Source of the DNA: a virus
DNA: 64,000 nucleotides
Direction: 5' to 3' (one strand)
Virus record (IMG/VR): IMGVR_UViG_3300037247_000353
Location: 1 to 64,000 of that record
Made by a program: the position numbers and the translations under genes. Numbering within the stretch: the stretch's first letter is position 1; every line of letters begins with the position of its first letter. Shown here in pieces: positions 8,137 through 17,170 of the stretch. Under the pieces are notes generated by a model. The model had not been told where the DNA came from. It searched no databases and worked only from the letters and a program-made list of their open reading frames with translations.

Positions 8137-11100
8137 TGCCTGATCCCCGGAAACTTGAGGGGGGGCTAGTTCAACCAATTCCCCCTGAACAGTTAGAACC
8201 AACTGTTCCTGAATTAACTGGTCTAGATCAACTAAGACAATCTCTTCCTGAAGCTATGGCTCGTGGTGTTAGCCAAGGTCTTATAGGCTCTTTTGAAATA
8301 GGATTAGAGTCTTTTGCTTTAGAAATGCGTCAATCTCGTGGTATGACTATAGATTTTGCTAGTCGGGGTAGGGCCGCTGCTGTATTAGATGAAGATGAAT
8401 TTCAACAATACATTAAAGATGTTATGGGTAGTCAATTCACAAATGTAAGAAAAAGCCAACTTATTAGGGGGGCTCAAGCATTACGTGAGGGAACAGGAAC
8501 ACCTGAAATATTTGATAAAATTCTTTCGCTTGCTCCTAAAGAAGATAATACAGTAACTCGGGCGCAAGCAGCTATGCGTGCTTTCATTAAAGAAAATCTT
8601 GACATTGATCCTGAATTACAAGAAACTCTTGCTGTTGAAGTTGCTACAGCTGCTGGGACCGGAGTAGCTTTTGTAGCTATGCGATTTATTCCAGGTATAG
8701 GTCAAGTATCTATGGGGACTTTCGCTGCTTTAGTAGGTTCTGGAGAGTCTATTAAACGGGCTGTTGAAGCTGGTGCTTCTAATGAACAACAAGCCAGAGC
8801 AGGGCTTCTTGGGGCAATGGCCGGTGCAACTAATATAATTCCTATTGAAAGATTATTCAAACCCTTCAAACGTATCAAAGGATTTAAGGGTGCATTATAT
8901 GCTATAGCACAGAGAATGGTCTCTCAAGGACTTCTAGAAGGCTCTCAGGAGGCTGTAGAGGGCTTTATGCAGAATGCTATAGCCAGAGTACATACCTCAG
9001 ATCAAGATTTATTAGAGGGTATTGAAAGACAAGGACTAGTAGGCTTTCTTGTAGGAACATTATTCGGTGGTGTTGGGGCTATTCCTCGTTCTCAAGCCGT
9101 TACATCTGAATTTATCCGCAAGGGTCTATTAGGCTATCCTACTGCTACTGATCTAGTCAATCAGCAAACTGGTGAATTTCAATCAGTTCCTGAAATTGTA
9201 GGTAATATTCGTATTGACAAATTTGATCCTGCTGATATGCAGAATCTTATTAAAGAAAGAATTCAAGTTGCTGGAGTATTATCTAGTACTGCGTTAGATG
9301 AGTCTTCAATTACATTAACAGAGCCTGAGTTTGCAGAAGCCAGACGTGGAGGTAGGGATGTAGAAGGAGCCCTAGTTCCAATAGAACTTATTAACAAATT
9401 AGCAGCAGAAATTGGTGCTGATCCTGCTAAACTTGGGCCTGTATTAGAGAGAGAATTTGGACAGGCTTTAAACGCAGAACAAATAATGGCTCTACGTATT
9501 ACCGTCGCACAGGCTGGTAATGACTTTTTTGATAAGGGGGATATTTATAGAAACAATAAAACATCTGAAAATAGAGCACAGGCAGTATTAGCCTTACAGA
9601 GATTTGAAGCTATTCTAGAAACTTTATCTGGTGCAGCCGCAGAAGCTGGACGATCTGTAAGGATATTTAGAGAGCCTGTTTCTGGTGAAGAAAGAGCAAA
9701 AGGCATTGAACAAATATTAAAATTAGTAGGTACAGATAAATTTGATGCTGCTATGGATATGTTTTCAAGTCTAGAAACACCCGGACAAATAGCTGAACTT
9801 ATTGAGACAGGGCGAATTACTAAAGCTGGACCAATGGATATGCTAGTAGAAGCATATATAAACTCTTTACTTTCTGGTCCTCAGACACATGCTGTTAATA
9901 TTATATCTAATACCGTAACAGCAATCGGCTCTGTATTTGAAACAGCAACGTCTGGTATACTAGGTAAAACTGTTTATATTGGTGCTAAAGATAAAGTTTA
10001 TTTAAGAGAAACTAGTTCTCGTGCCTATGGAATGATAGCTGGTTTTGGTGACGGTATGGTAGCACTAGGAAAAGTTATTTGGGACGAAAGACGAGCTAGT
10101 GAATTATTAAAAACAGAAGCTCGTTTTAAACGGGCCATTCCCTCATTTAAAGTAGGACCATTTAATTTAGGAGGAAGTACAATTCGTATTCCTACTAGAT
10201 TGCTTGCTGCGGAAGATTCTTTCTTCAAGGCTATTGGATATCGTATGGAACTACAACAATTAGCCAAACATGAAGCTATTGTTCGTGGTCTAAAAGGAGT
10301 TGAGCACAGGCAATTTATAAGGGACTTTCCAAAAATATTAAAAGAAATGAATAAAGCCGAACAGCTTGCTATTAAAGCGGGAGTCTTAAATAAAAAAGGT
10401 CAAGATAAATTTATCAGAGCTAAATTAGAAGAAGCTGGATTTCCTCTATCACAAGAGCAACTTGATCGTTATCAAGATGTTAATTTACAAGCGATAGAAG
10501 CGGCACACTATCAAACATTCACAAAGCAGCTGGGAAGAACTGGTCAGGCCGGTTTAAACTTCCTTAATTCACATCCTGCACTTAAATTTATTGTGCCTTT
10601 TGCTCGTACTCCTACAAACATTGTTAAGTTTGCTGGTGAACGTACACCATTTTCTTTGTTTTCTCCCAGAGTACGGGCAGAACTAATAGGTAGAAATGGG
10701 TTTTATGCCTCACAACGTCAACAGGGTAAATTAATATTTGGCACAAGTCTTATGACATGGGCAGGTTCCTTGGCAGCACAAGGATTATTAACAGGAAGTG
10801 GGCCAGAAGACCCAGAAGAAAAAGCTAGTTGGTATAACACTGGTGAATGGCAACCAAACTCTGTTAGATTTTGTAAAGATTGTCCTTGGATTTCCCTTAG
10901 TCGTGTTGAACCACTCGGAATTATACTTTTTACGGCGGCAAACTTTCAACAAATAGCCAGCAAACTTCCTGAAACAACTGCTGATGAATTAGCTGTAGCA
11001 ATATCAGTAGCTATTACAGATAACTTAGTTAGTAAAACATGGCTTACTGGGCCTGCGGCATTAGCTCTTGCTATTAACGATCCAAACAGATACGGTAAAG

Positions 11101-11771
11101 CGTTTATGGAACGTTTTGTTGGTTCTTTAGTTGTACCCACAGGGATAGCTCAAATAACCAGAGTTGAAGATCCGGTATTAAGAGAAGTAAATAGTATAAT
11201 GGATGCAATTAGGCGTAGACTTCCATGGTCTTCTCCTAATCTTGAACCTAATTACAGATGGGATGGAGAGATTATATCTTTCCAAGGTAGTTTTGGTCCT
11301 GACTTAGTATCTCCGTTATACAAAACGGAAAGACCAGAACAACCTGATGTAGTTAATAGAGAGCTTGTTAGTTTGGGAACAGGAATTAAAAAGCCTACGC
11401 CAGAGATTGAGGGAGTGGATTTATTAGAGCTTCCTGGGGGTGCAAGACTTTATTCTCAATACATTGTAATGGCTGGAAAACCTGCTAAAAAAACTCTTGA
11501 GGCTCTTATCACAGTTATGCGAAATGGGCCTCAAGGAAATATATGGGATATACAAACTAATGAAGAGAAAGAAAAACGAATTAGAAAAGTTGTAGATAGA
11601 TTTAGAGACGCGGCTAAAACAGTAATAATGTTTTCTAACCAAGAGCTTTTTGCAGCAATTACTAAAAAGAAAATAGATAGGGCTACAGCAATTAGAGCAG
11701 GAAAACAACTATGGCCTGACGAAACAGTCAAAGCTATTTTTGGTAGCTCTCCCCCAAAAGGAGAGCAATAA
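8136..11771 (+). CDS. Large internal virion / polyvalent-type protein
   Basis: 1211 residues, the longest gene in the window. Begins MPDPRKLEGG, a leader shared with the gene at 48724. Residues ~165-320 hold Gly/Ala hydrophobic helices (GVAFVAMRFIPGIG, GLLGAMAGATN, GFLVGTLFGGVG). Near residue 577 is NSLLSGPQTHAVNIISN and near 817 FIVPFARTPTNIVKFAGE, signatures I associate with large polyvalent-protein associated domains (LPD38-like) and phage internal ejection proteins. No lytic transglycosylase catalytic motif was seen. Inferred role: internal core protein entering the cell with the DNA, possibly spanning membranes. Confidence 0.6.
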   Translation: MPDPRKLEGGLVQPIPPEQLEPTVPELTGLDQLRQSLPEAMARGVSQGLIGSFEIGLESFALEMRQSRGMTIDFASRGRAAAVLDEDEFQQYIKDVMGSQFTNVRKSQLIRGAQALREGTGTPEIFDKILSLAPKEDNTVTRAQAAMRAFIKENLDIDPELQETLAVEVATAAGTGVAFVAMRFIPGIGQVSMGTFAALVGSGESIKRAVEAGASNEQQARAGLLGAMAGATNIIPIERLFKPFKRIKGFKGALYAIAQRMVSQGLLEGSQEAVEGFMQNAIARVHTSDQDLLEGIERQGLVGFLVGTLFGGVGAIPRSQAVTSEFIRKGLLGYPTATDLVNQQTGEFQSVPEIVGNIRIDKFDPADMQNLIKERIQVAGVLSSTALDESSITLTEPEFAEARRGGRDVEGALVPIELINKLAAEIGADPAKLGPVLEREFGQALNAEQIMALRITVAQAGNDFFDKGDIYRNNKTSENRAQAVLALQRFEAILETLSGAAAEAGRSVRIFREPVSGEERAKGIEQILKLVGTDKFDAAMDMFSSLETPGQIAELIETGRITKAGPMDMLVEAYINSLLSGPQTHAVNIISNTVTAIGSVFETATSGILGKTVYIGAKDKVYLRETSSRAYGMIAGFGDGMVALGKVIWDERRASELLKTEARFKRAIPSFKVGPFNLGGSTIRIPTRLLAAEDSFFKAIGYRMELQQLAKHEAIVRGLKGVEHRQFIRDFPKILKEMNKAEQLAIKAGVLNKKGQDKFIRAKLEEAGFPLSQEQLDRYQDVNLQAIEAAHYQTFTKQLGRTGQAGLNFLNSHPALKFIVPFARTPTNIVKFAGERTPFSLFSPRVRAELIGRNGFYASQRQQGKLIFGTSLMTWAGSLAAQGLLTGSGPEDPEEKASWYNTGEWQPNSVRFCKDCPWISLSRVEPLGIILFTAANFQQIASKLPETTADELAVAISVAITDNLVSKTWLTGPAALALAINDPNRYGKAFMERFVGSLVVPTGIAQITRVEDPVLREVNSIMDAIRRRLPWSSPNLEPNYRWDGEIISFQGSFGPDLVSPLYKTERPEQPDVVNRELVSLGTGIKKPTPEIEGVDLLELPGGARLYSQYIVMAGKPAKKTLEALITVMRNGPQGNIWDIQTNEEKEKRIRKVVDRFRDAAKTVIMFSNQELFAAITKKKIDRATAIRAGKQLWPDETVKAIFGSSPPKGEQ

Positions 11772-12037
11772 TGGAATATACTATCTTCTTAACACTTCTT
11801 GAACAATCACCAGGACTTATTGGTGTTATAGTAATTGCTTTGGCCTTTATAAAATATATTCAAAAACGTGATGGACTTATGAAAACTCTTACAGATAGTT
11901 GTAATTCAGTGCAACATGAATCAAACCAAGTAATGCGAGAGACCAAAGAACAACTTGGAAGAAATGCTGAAGTCTTATCTGAAGTATTTCACACTATTAA
12001 ATATATAAATGAGCAGAACGGAAATAGGAACCATTAA
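11771..12037 (+). CDS. Holin-like small membrane protein
   Basis: 88 residues with one transmembrane helix (GLIGVIVIALAFIKYI, about residues 16-31) followed by a basic turn and a polar coiled coil with C-terminal NGNRNH. Start overlaps the preceding stop (TAATG) and the endolysin follows immediately. Position and topology fit a holin or pinholin-type lysis protein; a tail-anchored scaffold role cannot be excluded. Confidence 0.55.
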   Translation: MEYTIFLTLLEQSPGLIGVIVIALAFIKYIQKRDGLMKTLTDSCNSVQHESNQVMRETKEQLGRNAEVLSEVFHTIKYINEQNGNRNH

Positions 12038-12337
12038 ATGATTAAAAGAGGAGTTAATGCTGACGGACTTCAACCCGAAATTCTATTAGCTATTATAGAA
12101 GCTCGTGAAATATACAGAGATTTAAATGCGGAATTAATTATTACAAGTTTACTAGATGGTAAGCATATGCCTGGCTCTTTTCATTACAAAGGGTTGGCTG
12201 TTGATTTAAGAACCAGACACTTAACTAAAACTGATCGTGCTCTTGTAGCAGCGAGACTTAGGGTAGCACTAGGACCAGAATATGACGTTGTATTAGAAAA
12301 GACTCATATGCATGTAGAATATGATCCAAAGGAATAA
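12038..12337 (+). CDS. Endolysin, M15-family peptidase
   Basis: 99 residues, a compact M15 (VanY/L-alanyl-D-glutamate peptidase) domain. The zinc signature S-x-H-x-x-G-x-A-x-D is present as SFHYKGLAVD (about residues 47-56), and the C-terminal H-x-H pair as THMHVEYD (near residue 90). These supply the His/Asp/His zinc ligands. It cleaves peptidoglycan stem peptides to lyse the host. Lies directly after the holin-like gene; there is no cell-wall binding domain, as usual for phages of Gram-negative hosts. Confidence 0.85.
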   Translation: MIKRGVNADGLQPEILLAIIEAREIYRDLNAELIITSLLDGKHMPGSFHYKGLAVDLRTRHLTKTDRALVAARLRVALGPEYDVVLEKTHMHVEYDPKE

Positions 12338-12341
12338 ATTA

Positions 12342-13043
12342 ATGCTTCCAGTCGTACTTGTTCATGGATATAAATATGATCCAACCGCTACAAATGAAAA
12401 TAACCCCCATGCTACGATCTTCAAAAAATGGAGAAAGCAGCTTAAGGGTTATTCTGTAATCGACTACGGGTGGTTTTCTGTACCACTGACCGTATGTAAT
12501 ATATTTAAATCATGGTCGAACGGCTGTTACAATACCTATAGATGGGCATGGCGTCTAGCTAAGGAAGAGTCAAATAAACTAGAAGATGTAATAAATGATA
12601 TAGGAGAATGTAATATAATTGCACACTCCCTAGGCACTCGTGTTGCCTTACAGGCGATTAAGAATAAGGCCAATGTTCACACAGCTATCTTTCTAAATGG
12701 CGCAGAATATTCTAACACAGCAGCTAACATTGCTGAATTATCACAAACAAATTTTCATAATATGTATGTTAAAACTGATGATGTATTAAGAAAAGTAGGG
12801 AGATTTGCTCCCCCATTCTTTGGTGATGATATTTTTATTGGGCAGGCAGGGCTTCAAGTTCGTTTAGATAATTGGAAAGATTACCAACTTGATAGCAAAA
12901 AAACTCAGCTATGGGGGAAAAACAAAGGCTATGATTTACGCGGGGATAATCCCGATAGTATAGGGGACCATGGGTATAGTCACACATGGCTACCTAATTG
13001 GGAACTGTATAGAGATATATTAACAGAAAAGGGGAGCTTTTAG
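12342..13043 (+). CDS. Alpha/beta hydrolase in lysis cassette
   Basis: 233 residues from ATG 12342, preferred over an ATG at 12321 because AAAGGA is properly spaced before it. The nucleophile elbow is AHSLG (G/A-x-S-x-G type) in NIIAHSLGTRVAL near residue 95; the oxyanion segment is VLVHGYKY at the N-terminus, and a C-terminal GDHGYSH offers the catalytic His. This is a serine esterase/lipase-type fold. Following the endolysin suggests an envelope-lipid role at lysis, analogous in position (not shown in sequence) to LysB of mycobacteriophages. The stop codon lies inside the terminator hairpin. Confidence 0.65.
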   Translation: MLPVVLVHGYKYDPTATNENNPHATIFKKWRKQLKGYSVIDYGWFSVPLTVCNIFKSWSNGCYNTYRWAWRLAKEESNKLEDVINDIGECNIIAHSLGTRVALQAIKNKANVHTAIFLNGAEYSNTAANIAELSQTNFHNMYVKTDDVLRKVGRFAPPFFGDDIFIGQAGLQVRLDNWKDYQLDSKKTQLWGKNKGYDLRGDNPDSIGDHGYSHTWLPNWELYRDILTEKGSF

Positions 13044-13049
13044 CTCCCC
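13031..13049. terminator. Hairpin between converging operons
   Basis: GGGGAGCT-TTT-AGCTCCCC forms an 8-bp stem overlapping the hydrolase stop codon. Flanking AAAA on the left becomes a U-run on the minus strand, so it is best as a terminator for leftward transcription but may act both ways between the late plus operon and the minus operon. Confidence 0.65.
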
Positions 13050-13083
13050 TAATTCATATCCAGCCCGGTTCAGGAATAAAGCA

Positions 13084-13272
13084 TCACCTCCAAATATTTA
13101 ATAGCTTTATATAAAACCATATTTTAATTGGTCCAACATGTAGTTGAATTGCTGGTGCACATAAACAGGGCCAATAAAGTAATGAAAGTCCTAATGAAAT
13201 ACGATAAGGATAAAATGTAAAGCCGCCGCCGATCCGACCAATAAAAAAATCTCTTTGTTTTATTTGCAACAT
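13084..13272 (-). CDS. Small hydrophobic protein
   Basis: 62 residues, mostly hydrophobic/aromatic (GLSLLYWPCLCAPAIQLHVG), so probably membrane-associated. A strong AGGAGA lies 6 nt before ATG 13272 and overlaps the stop of the upstream gene, which is why this start is trusted. Last gene of the minus operon. No family recognised. Confidence 0.55.
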   Translation of the reverse strand: MLQIKQRDFFIGRIGGGFTFYPYRISLGLSLLYWPCLCAPAIQLHVGPIKIWFYIKLLNIWR

Positions 13273-13281
13273 AAACTTCTC

Positions 13282-13491
13282 CTAAGTAGCAAGCATGCGT
13301 CTGAGTGTATGACCAGACATACCAGAATAATAATGACACCCACAAGTAACTATATATACCTTACAATCATTGCAGCGTTTCTCTGTCCATTCGCAATAAG
13401 GAGTTACACAAGAACCAAAATCACAATAAGTTTCAGAAATATTTTCATGTTTACATTCTCTAACCCCATCCCAAAATTTCATATTACTCAT
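13282..13491 (-). CDS. Cysteine-rich putative zinc-binding protein
   Basis: 69 residues with eight Cys and several His: C-x-H-E near residue 13, CDFGSCVTPYC (23-33), RCNDC (39-43) and CGC-H (50-53), suggesting one or two zinc sites. No family recognised; such mini zinc proteins are frequent in this operon. Confidence 0.6.
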   Translation of the reverse strand: MSNMKFWDGVRECKHENISETYCDFGSCVTPYCEWTEKRCNDCKVYIVTCGCHYYSGMSGHTLRRMLAT

Positions 13492-13494
13492 ACT

Positions 13495-13992
13495 TCACTC
13501 ACTAAATGTTAATTGTTGTCCTATATTTAAGCCCCATGTGAACCATGCAGTAGCAAACCAACTACCGCTACCTTGACCTGATGGGGTCTCAAAGTTAATT
13601 CTTTTAGGTAAGAATATAACCTCAACGCCATGTTCTCTAAATAGAGCTTGGCGTCTTTTAGTTTCAAATGTAGTTAATGGGAGTAACAGAGCAAAGGGTT
13701 TTCCTAGTTTATAACACCGTGCAAGGAATTCATTCTTTAAAGAATATGGGGGATTTGTAATAATACAATCAAAGTCTTTACCACAATCCTCAATTAAGAA
13801 ATCACACCCAACAGTAATATCCGTACCAAAACATTCTGTTACAAACTTATAAAGCTCATTAACTAAATTCCCATTCCCACAAGCAGGCTCCCAAATACTC
13901 CAGGCCACATCTAGATAAGGAATAAGAGGATGTACAGCATGTGCAGGGGTTTGAAAATCATCACTACTCACTACATTCTGAGGAAGTTTCAT
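13495..13992 (-). CDS. DNA N6-adenine methyltransferase-like protein
   Basis: 165 residues. S-adenosylmethionine motif I is seen as WEPACGNGNLV (about 32-42) and the catalytic amino-methyltransferase motif IV as NPPYS (about 79-83). The compact single-domain size fits phage adenine-N6 methyltransferases, which protect phage DNA or mark it; target specificity cannot be read. Overlaps the upstream gene by 4 nt (ATGA). Confidence 0.75.
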   Translation of the reverse strand: MKLPQNVVSSDDFQTPAHAVHPLIPYLDVAWSIWEPACGNGNLVNELYKFVTECFGTDITVGCDFLIEDCGKDFDCIITNPPYSLKNEFLARCYKLGKPFALLLPLTTFETKRRQALFREHGVEVIFLPKRINFETPSGQGSGSWFATAWFTWGLNIGQQLTFSE

Positions 13993-14345
13993 AGCTTACT
14001 CCGTGTGTTAAGAAGAAAAATTGATCCAATCCAATCAGGTGGTGTAGTTCTAGCAAACACAACAGCCCCTTTTGCATATCTTTTATTCCTTTGTTGGTCC
14101 ATACTAGCACCAGTAGTAAATACATCGTCTACAATAAGTACTGGTCCTTCTGTTATATAATCTTTTAATCTATTTGCTAAAAGTAGCCCACCTCTTGGGA
14201 CACCCTCTACAGAACCAAATGAACCAACCATATTTGAAACTAACCAAGCTAAACATTCCCAATCTTTGTATGTAAGATTAGCACATTCTATTTTAAATGG
14301 TAATGTTAATCCGCTATGGGATACAAAATCTTTTAATACAAACAT
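13989..14345 (-). CDS. Phosphoribosyltransferase (orotate PRT-like)
   Basis: 118 residues from ATG 14345, chosen because a separate coupled gene ends at 14350 just upstream. It begins MFVLKDFVSHSGLTLPFKIE, like orotate phosphoribosyltransferases, and carries the PRPP-binding loop VLIVDDVFTTGAS (about 70-82) plus an upstream GVPRGG loop. Predicted reaction: transfer of a base to PRPP. It is shorter than bacterial PyrE (about 210), so substrate and activity are uncertain. Next to ribonucleotide reductase, it fits nucleotide salvage. Confidence 0.7.
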   Translation of the reverse strand: MFVLKDFVSHSGLTLPFKIECANLTYKDWECLAWLVSNMVGSFGSVEGVPRGGLLLANRLKDYITEGPVLIVDDVFTTGASMDQQRNKRYAKGAVVFARTTPPDWIGSIFLLNTRSKL

Positions 14346-14349
14346 TTCT

Positions 14350-14517
14350 TTAATCTTTCCTATAAGGTGACTTAGTTTTAGGTGGATATCGCTCTGCTTC
14401 ATGCCACCATCGCACACACATAGGACTATCAAAATACTCTTCAGGTGGCCCCCAAGTATCAACAACATAGTCTGGCTTTTCTATTATAGTACCATTTGTA
14501 TGTTCATAGTAATACAT
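14350..14517 (-). CDS. Small hypothetical protein (55 aa)
   Basis: Starts MYYYEHTNGTIIEKPD and contains the aromatic motif EYFDSPMCVRWWHE (about 27-40). Start and the preceding stop share TAATG at 14517-14519, strong evidence of translation. I recall similar short phage proteins with a YFDSP-x6-WW core; function unknown. Confidence 0.7.
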   Translation of the reverse strand: MYYYEHTNGTIIEKPDYVVDTWGPPEEYFDSPMCVRWWHEAERYPPKTKSPYRKD

Positions 14518-14711
14518 TACTTCATACTCCTATATTCCCAAAGCCAACTGCCATCAAAACCATCAAAATAGTATCTACCCTTTCTTTCAAAAGTTTCTAA
14601 CCATCTACAATCACTTGTAGCCACACGTGTTGGTAACCAAGCAAAATATTTATGCCAGATCTTTTTCGCCTCGTGCCGCTCATGGTGTGATCTTCCACAA
14701 TTGAATTTCAT
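14517..14711 (-). CDS. Small hypothetical protein (64 aa)
   Basis: Rich in Trp, His and Arg (CGRSHHERHEAKKIWHKYFAW at the N-terminus, GSWLWEYRSMK at the end). Overlaps the gene before it by 4 nt and shares TAATG with the one after. No family recognised. Confidence 0.6.
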   Translation of the reverse strand: MKFNCGRSHHERHEAKKIWHKYFAWLPTRVATSDCRWLETFERKGRYYFDGFDGSWLWEYRSMK

Positions 14712-14917
14712 CGCAAATAACTCCTCATGGTTTCATTAATACCAAACAAATCTCTAACAACATTACGTATCATACAGGCAATTGCGGGTGTGGCCTCGTA
14801 TTCATGATTCCATTCATCCATTATTATTTGAAAATGTTCAGAATTTATATATTCTAAATCTGTTTGAATATCTCCACTATCCGTTAAGCTAACAGAAAAA
14901 CTAATTAATTTGGTCAC
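14708..14917 (-). CDS. Small hypothetical protein (69 aa)
   Basis: Start taken as GTG 14917, which forms a GTGA overlap with the reductase stop; a TTG at 14926 is the alternative. The protein mixes beta-type N-terminal strands with an acidic middle (MDEWNHEYEATPAIACMI). No family recognised. Confidence 0.55.
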   Translation of the reverse strand: MTKLISFSVSLTDSGDIQTDLEYINSEHFQIIMDEWNHEYEATPAIACMIRNVVRDLFGINETMRSYLR

Positions 14918-16596
14918 GCCCCACAAATACCCCCTCTTTGAGTCAATTCACAAATATCTATATACTCAATAGATTCCTCAAAAACCTCTCCAATTTTCTC
15001 TCGTGCTTCTTTATACGATACAGGTGTGAGGGGTTGCCCGCCCCTAGAGCCATCAGCATAACAAGTAAACCCACGTAACCTATGAGCATAAGATGCCAAA
15101 CAATCAGCAAAAGGCTTAACGGTATCTGGATTATTTTTCTCACTACCCCATTTTGGGATATTGATTGTTGAAGATATTGCTTGGTCCACATAATCTTGAA
15201 TATCTGCTTGAAATTTAATTCTTTTTTCATAATCGTTTGCCAATTGTAAAGCAGTTTGTAGGCTGTCCGGCTCAACACCATACCGTTCAATTAAATCTTG
15301 ACCAGCAGCATCAATAACTATTTGGTGATGCCAGCGCGTTCCTTTGAGGTATCTCCTTTTATACGCCACCGCAAAAATGGGCTCAATGCCAGTAGTAGTA
15401 CCAGCAAGAATACCAATAGAACCAGTAGGTGCAATAGCACAGGTAGCAATAGGAACACTAATACAAAGCCTATTACTAAACCGATTAGCAGTGGCGCGAG
15501 AAACAGACCTATAGATTGTAAGCCATTTTTGCAACTCTGGAGTAACTTCATATTCTGATCCTCTTTGCACAAGCCACTCATGTAGCCCCATAAGACCTAA
15601 ACCAAGGCGCCTATTCTTTTCTCTAATTTGATAGACTTTTTGATAGGGTAAGTGAGCACCTAAAGTACCACACACTAAAAATTTAGTGGCCAAATTAACT
15701 ACATCAGTGAATTCGTATATATTTTCAATACGACTAAGGTTAATACTACCAAGATTACAAACATCACTATCATCTTCGGAGGTAATTTCGGTGCAAGCAT
15801 TTCTTAATGTCTCCTGTTCTTGATCGAAAAAGTTGAATGAAAATCCTGGTTCAGAAGTTGATAGAGCCTGTTCACAATTCTTTAAAAACACTTCACCATA
15901 ATCACCAGTATTCCAATAATCACATAACCATTTTGTACCATAATTAACAGATATATTAGTCATATCTAATGGGGCGCGACAATTAAAATCAGCCTCTTTT
16001 AGTTCAGCTAAAGTTTTATCTGTACCGCCTACCTTTATAGTATGCCAATTCTTTATTTCTAAAAACCTATCAACATCAGCATGTTCTAAACTAAGGGAAG
16101 CATAGATTGCACTACGTCTTGATCCTCCTTGCATAATGAACCGCCCAATCTCATTGAGCATTTCCATTTTAGCTATTGGCCCGGAAGCGTAACCTCCAGT
16201 ACCACGTAACAAAGAACCAGAAGGGCGATAAATACTATAATCCACTCCGATGCCGCCCCCTGTAGATAAACAGAGTTCAGCTTTCTTAGAAAGTTCCGCC
16301 CAATCTTCACGATTATCCTCCAATGCTTTTAATAGATAGCAGTTATTAAAGAATTTTCTTTTGCGACCTGCGTAATATAGGTAGCGCCCACCAGGAATGA
16401 AAAGCATCCTACGTATATATTCTTTTAACTGTTCTTTTTCATCTTCTTTCATATAAGTTGAACAAACATCATCAACTAATGTATTACATAGTTCATCCCA
16501 AGTCTGTGCCCCCTCGTGAGCATATTTTTGATTAAATATATCTTCACTAAACCTACTCCTAAATGCTGGATTAAGTTCCGATTTCCACTCTCCCAC
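14914..16596 (-). CDS. nrdJ: Ribonucleotide reductase, class II (B12-dependent)
   Basis: 560 residues from GTG 16596, preceded by AAAGGAGA. Reduces ribonucleotides to deoxyribonucleotides with adenosylcobalamin, with no small subunit, and none is seen nearby. Visible features: N-terminal redox Cys in FNNCYL (~residue 87), active-site N-x-C-x-E as NACTE (~265), second redox Cys in VCNLGSINL, the phosphate loop APTGSIGILAGTTTGIEP (~390) and a C-terminal Cys pair (CELTQRGGICGA) for re-reduction. Length fits the short monomeric phage form. Cobalamin dependence suggests a host that makes or imports B12. Confidence 0.9.
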   Translation of the reverse strand: MGEWKSELNPAFRSRFSEDIFNQKYAHEGAQTWDELCNTLVDDVCSTYMKEDEKEQLKEYIRRMLFIPGGRYLYYAGRKRKFFNNCYLLKALEDNREDWAELSKKAELCLSTGGGIGVDYSIYRPSGSLLRGTGGYASGPIAKMEMLNEIGRFIMQGGSRRSAIYASLSLEHADVDRFLEIKNWHTIKVGGTDKTLAELKEADFNCRAPLDMTNISVNYGTKWLCDYWNTGDYGEVFLKNCEQALSTSEPGFSFNFFDQEQETLRNACTEITSEDDSDVCNLGSINLSRIENIYEFTDVVNLATKFLVCGTLGAHLPYQKVYQIREKNRRLGLGLMGLHEWLVQRGSEYEVTPELQKWLTIYRSVSRATANRFSNRLCISVPIATCAIAPTGSIGILAGTTTGIEPIFAVAYKRRYLKGTRWHHQIVIDAAGQDLIERYGVEPDSLQTALQLANDYEKRIKFQADIQDYVDQAISSTINIPKWGSEKNNPDTVKPFADCLASYAHRLRGFTCYADGSRGGQPLTPVSYKEAREKIGEVFEESIEYIDICELTQRGGICGA

Positions 16597-16613
16597 TTAT
16601 ATTAAGTCTCCTT

Positions 16614-16742
16614 TCATTTAATAATATCGTATCTTGTCCCCACTATTTTGTCCCCACAATGTTTACACACCATTGCCCCGAAATTTTTATACAGAGGATG
16701 CCAAAAATATGAGTGGAAACCTAATCGGCAACGAACTTTCAT
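16614..16742 (-). CDS. Mini zinc-ribbon protein (42 aa)
   Basis: Starts MKVRCRLGFHSYFWH; candidate ligands are Cys5, His10 and the pair C-K-H-C near residues 26-29. Its ATG overlaps the protease stop as ATGA, and its end carries the reductase ribosome site. Such small zinc proteins are common in phages; function unknown. Confidence 0.7.
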   Translation of the reverse strand: MKVRCRLGFHSYFWHPLYKNFGAMVCKHCGDKIVGTRYDIIK

Positions 16743-17170
16743 AATTTCCTCACTTGAATTTTTGAGCCTGTATAAACATCACATAGACTAGCCATTTTTA
16801 CAGCCTCTTTAGCAGAAGCACCCATACGCATTGCAGTTATAGCAGCCTCTTTTCCAGAACCAATGGCCCAAAACTTTTCATGCACTTTTACTAATGGGCC
16901 ATAAAAACCTGTAGCTAAATACAATCCTTTTTTATTTAATAGAAGATAATCAAAATCATTATCATTTTTATCACTACTATTATTCTTTCTTATAATTTTC
17001 TTATCTTTTTTATAAAGCCTAACAAATTCTACTGCATTATCAAAATTACCACAGGTGCCAATTAACTCATCCCTTACACGAAATATTTTATGCATTTCCA
17101 TTATAACACTCTCAAACACCCCCTGAGTATCTGCTGCCATTACATTATCACATACTGCCACTGTTGTCAT
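16739..17170 (-). CDS. HslV-like Ntn-hydrolase (proteasome-type protease)
   Basis: 143 residues against ~175 in bacterial HslV. After Met removal the N-terminal Thr would be the nucleophile (MTTVAVCD). Asp14 in MAADTQG and Lys28 in MHKIFRV match the Thr-Asp-Lys triad; FWAIGSGKEAA and SLCDVYTGSKI match the conserved core (AIGSG) and end of HslV. No HslU/ClpY ATPase gene is visible, so it may use host HslU, self-assemble without an unfoldase, or disturb the host complex. Coupled by ATGA overlaps on both sides. Confidence 0.75.
   Translation of the reverse strand: MTTVAVCDNVMAADTQGVFESVIMEMHKIFRVRDELIGTCGNFDNAVEFVRLYKKDKKIIRKNNSSDKNDNDFDYLLLNKKGLYLATGFYGPLVKVHEKFWAIGSGKEAAITAMRMGASAKEAVKMASLCDVYTGSKIQVRKL

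Noticed and set aside
15298-15581. Antisense frames within the ribonucleotide reductase gene
   Set aside because: Leu/Val or Asn/Ser low-complexity shadows of a well-supported gene, without ribosome sites.
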